Assembly (NCBI GenBank): GCA_019136395.1
Contig: JAGVUH010000617.1
Coordinates: forward strand, 1 to 6,498
Source of the DNA: Gammaproteobacteria bacterium
Lineage (GTDB): Bacteria; Pseudomonadota; Gammaproteobacteria; Chromatiales; Chromatiaceae
Reading direction: 5' to 3'
DNA: 6,498 nt
The notes under the pieces were generated by a model, which did not search any database, was not told where the DNA came from, and saw only the letters and a list, made by a program, of their open reading frames with translations. Below, piece by piece: positions 5,427 to 6,498 of this stretch. The translations under genes were made by a program, and so were the position numbers. Each line of letters opens with the position of its first letter. Within the stretch, counting starts at the first letter, position 1.

Positions 5427-6498
5427 ATGTCAGATACCCAGCCCGCCTCGCCCTTTCGTACCTGGACCCTCATGCTGGCCGTTCTCACCATCGGCCTGAT
5501 CGCCCTGCTGGCCTGGTATTACCAGCACACCCAGGCGCGACTGGATGCCCACCAGGCGGAGATCCGCGCCAAGGGCGAGGCCCTCACCGCGTCCCAGGTG
5601 GCGCATACCGGCCTCCAGGAAAAGCTCGCCACCACCATCGACCAGCATCGGGCCCAGGAGTCCGACCTGAAGGGGCAACTGGCGACCGCCATCGACCAGC
5701 ACAAGGCGCGGGAAACCGCCCTCCTTGGCGACCTCGACCAGGCGGCCAAGGCCCAGGCGGAGCTCAAGGTACAAGCCCAGGCCAAGCAGGAGGAACAGGC
5801 GGCCCATCTCGCCAGTCTGCGCACCCAGTCCGAGGCCACGCAGGCCGAACTCCAGCAACGGCTCCAGGCCGCGGGTGAGGAGATCGAGAACCTGAAACAA
5901 GCCGCCACCCAGGCCGCCGCCGACCATGAGGCCCACATCCTCCAGGTCACCGATGACCTGACCGCCGAAGTGGTCAAATACCGCACCTTGCTGGTGGGCA
6001 GCGAGCCGGACCGGGCGGCCCTGATGGAGACCTTCGAGCACCGCCTCCAGGCCGTCACGGGTGAACTGATCAACACCCGCCAGTCCCTGGAGGCCGAGCG
6101 CAACAATCTCGCCACCCTGGATGAGACCCTGACCCAGACCAAGCAGAAGAACGAAGAACTGAAAGAAGCCCTGAGCGCGGCCACCGTCAAGATCCAGACC
6201 ACCGAGTCCGCCCTGACCGCGGAGCGCGAGGCCCTGGCCGCCCTCCGCCAGGAGCATGAGGCCGCCCTCACCACCGCCGACGGCAACCTCAAGGCCACCG
6301 CCGCCCGTCTAGAGGAGGCCCTCGCCATCCACGGCGCCCACAAGAGCGAGACCGAGGCCCTGATCGCCCAACTCAAGGAGCGGATCGAAGCCGATGCCGC
6401 CAGTCACGCCGCCGAGAAGCAGGAGGCGGAAGCCCTCATCGCCCAGCTCAAGCAGCAGCACGAGGGTGACGAGGCCGCCCTCGCCACCCAGAAAGGGG
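5427..6498 (+). CDS. Membrane-anchored long coiled-coil protein of unknown function, N-terminal part
   Basis: The frame opens at ATG 5427, behind a near-perfect Shine-Dalgarno (GGAGG 5416-5420, 6-nt spacing), and stays open for 357 codons to the window edge. A short cytoplasmic N-terminus is followed by one membrane segment at about residues 13-32 (LMLAVLTIGLIALLAWYY). Everything after is rich in Ala, Glu, Gln, Leu, Lys and Thr, with no visible cysteine and almost no proline: a long alpha-helical coiled coil, probably periplasmic. Residues 67-84 and 85-102 are tandem 18-residue repeats (11 of 18 identical), and EALIAQLK recurs at 310 and 335. A short break containing LLVGSEPDRAAL interrupts the helix near residue 190. 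It is divergent from potF and shares the control region. I do not recognise a family; an envelope-spanning or scaffold role is only a guess, and the missing C-terminus could carry the defining domain. Confidence 0.85.
   Translation, partial: MSDTQPASPFRTWTLMLAVLTIGLIALLAWYYQHTQARLDAHQAEIRAKGEALTASQVAHTGLQEKLATTIDQHRAQESDLKGQLATAIDQHKARETALLGDLDQAAKAQAELKVQAQAKQEEQAAHLASLRTQSEATQAELQQRLQAAGEEIENLKQAATQAAADHEAHILQVTDDLTAEVVKYRTLLVGSEPDRAALMETFEHRLQAVTGELINTRQSLEAERNNLATLDETLTQTKQKNEELKEALSAATVKIQTTESALTAEREALAALRQEHEAALTTADGNLKATAARLEEALAIHGAHKSETEALIAQLKERIEADAASHAAEKQEAEALIAQLKQQHEGDEAALATQKG
5625..5732 (+). repeat. Tandem 54-bp repeat in the coiled-coil gene
   Basis: Unit 1 (5625-5678) encodes LATTIDQHRAQESDLKGQ and unit 2 (5679-5732) LATAIDQHKARETALLGD. 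They share 11 of 18 residues but have diverged in DNA, so this is an old duplication. Eighteen residues equals one heptad plus one hendecad, which keeps a coiled coil in register with a stutter. Confidence 0.6.
6354..6452 (+). repeat. 25-residue spaced repeat (EALIAQLK) near the window edge
   Basis: The octapeptide EALIAQLK is encoded at 6354-6377 and again at 6429-6452, exactly 75 nt apart. The synonymous codons differ, so selection on the protein rather than recent copying keeps it. More copies may follow beyond the window. Twenty-five residues equals two heptads plus a hendecad. Confidence 0.5.

Noticed and set aside
5225..5491. 88-codon minus-strand frame ending just before the leader terminator, a possible gene for that terminator
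   Set aside because: It begins inside the divergent gene, has no clear ribosome binding site, and its product shows no recognisable pattern. It cannot be fully excluded, and if real the hairpin would simply be its terminator.
5430..6376. Two long minus-strand frames opposite the coiled-coil gene
   Set aside because: Their composition (Gly/Leu-rich and Ser/Arg/Ala-rich) is what antisense of repetitive Ala/Leu/Glu codons produces. The plus frame has a strong ribosome binding site and a coherent membrane helix plus coiled coil.
1..6498. CRISPR array, tRNA or rRNA gene, insertion sequence ends, integrase site
   Set aside because: No regularly spaced short repeats, cloverleaf pattern, transposase motif or matching terminal inverted repeats were seen.

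Overview
The window is strongly GC-rich with tightly packed genes, and its codons mostly end in C or G. Protein sequences look proteobacterial. The potFGHI gene order, together with Uma2 and AAA-ATPase-like PD-(D/E)XK fragments, would suit a gammaproteobacterium such as a purple sulfur bacterium (Chromatiales). That placement is inference; no rRNA or other marker gene is present.

Left edge (1-560, + strand): the C-terminal half of a Uma2-family nuclease-like protein enters from outside the window. It is followed by a short decayed fragment resembling the AAA-ATPase-like/PD-(D/E)XK family. This looks like an accessory region with gene remnants.

Centre (561-5156, - strand): a complete four-gene polyamine ABC importer operon is transcribed right to left. 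It encodes a PotF-type periplasmic binding protein, a PotG/PotA-type ATPase, and PotH and PotI permeases. Spacing is 20 nt, 72 nt, then a 4-nt ATGA overlap. Together these would capture putrescine or a related polyamine in the periplasm and import it with ATP. After a 71-nt gap the same strand carries a small ORF that joins a Tat/lipoprotein signal to only the C-terminal end of an S66 (LD-carboxypeptidase/MccF-like) peptidase. The nucleophile region is missing, so it looks like an internal-deletion remnant.

Intergenic 5157-5426: a divergent control region. It contains an intrinsic-terminator-like hairpin with a T-run, oriented to stop transcription just before potF. It also has weak promoter candidates in both directions and two dyads. 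Attenuation of the pot operon in its leader is the most interesting regulatory possibility.

Right edge (5427-6498, + strand): the start of a membrane-anchored, very long coiled-coil protein with internal repeats. It runs out of the window open, so its C-terminal domain and function are unknown.

I see no clear sign of a wholly new system. The best leads are the leader terminator, the deleted S66 peptidase and the uncharacterised coiled-coil protein.
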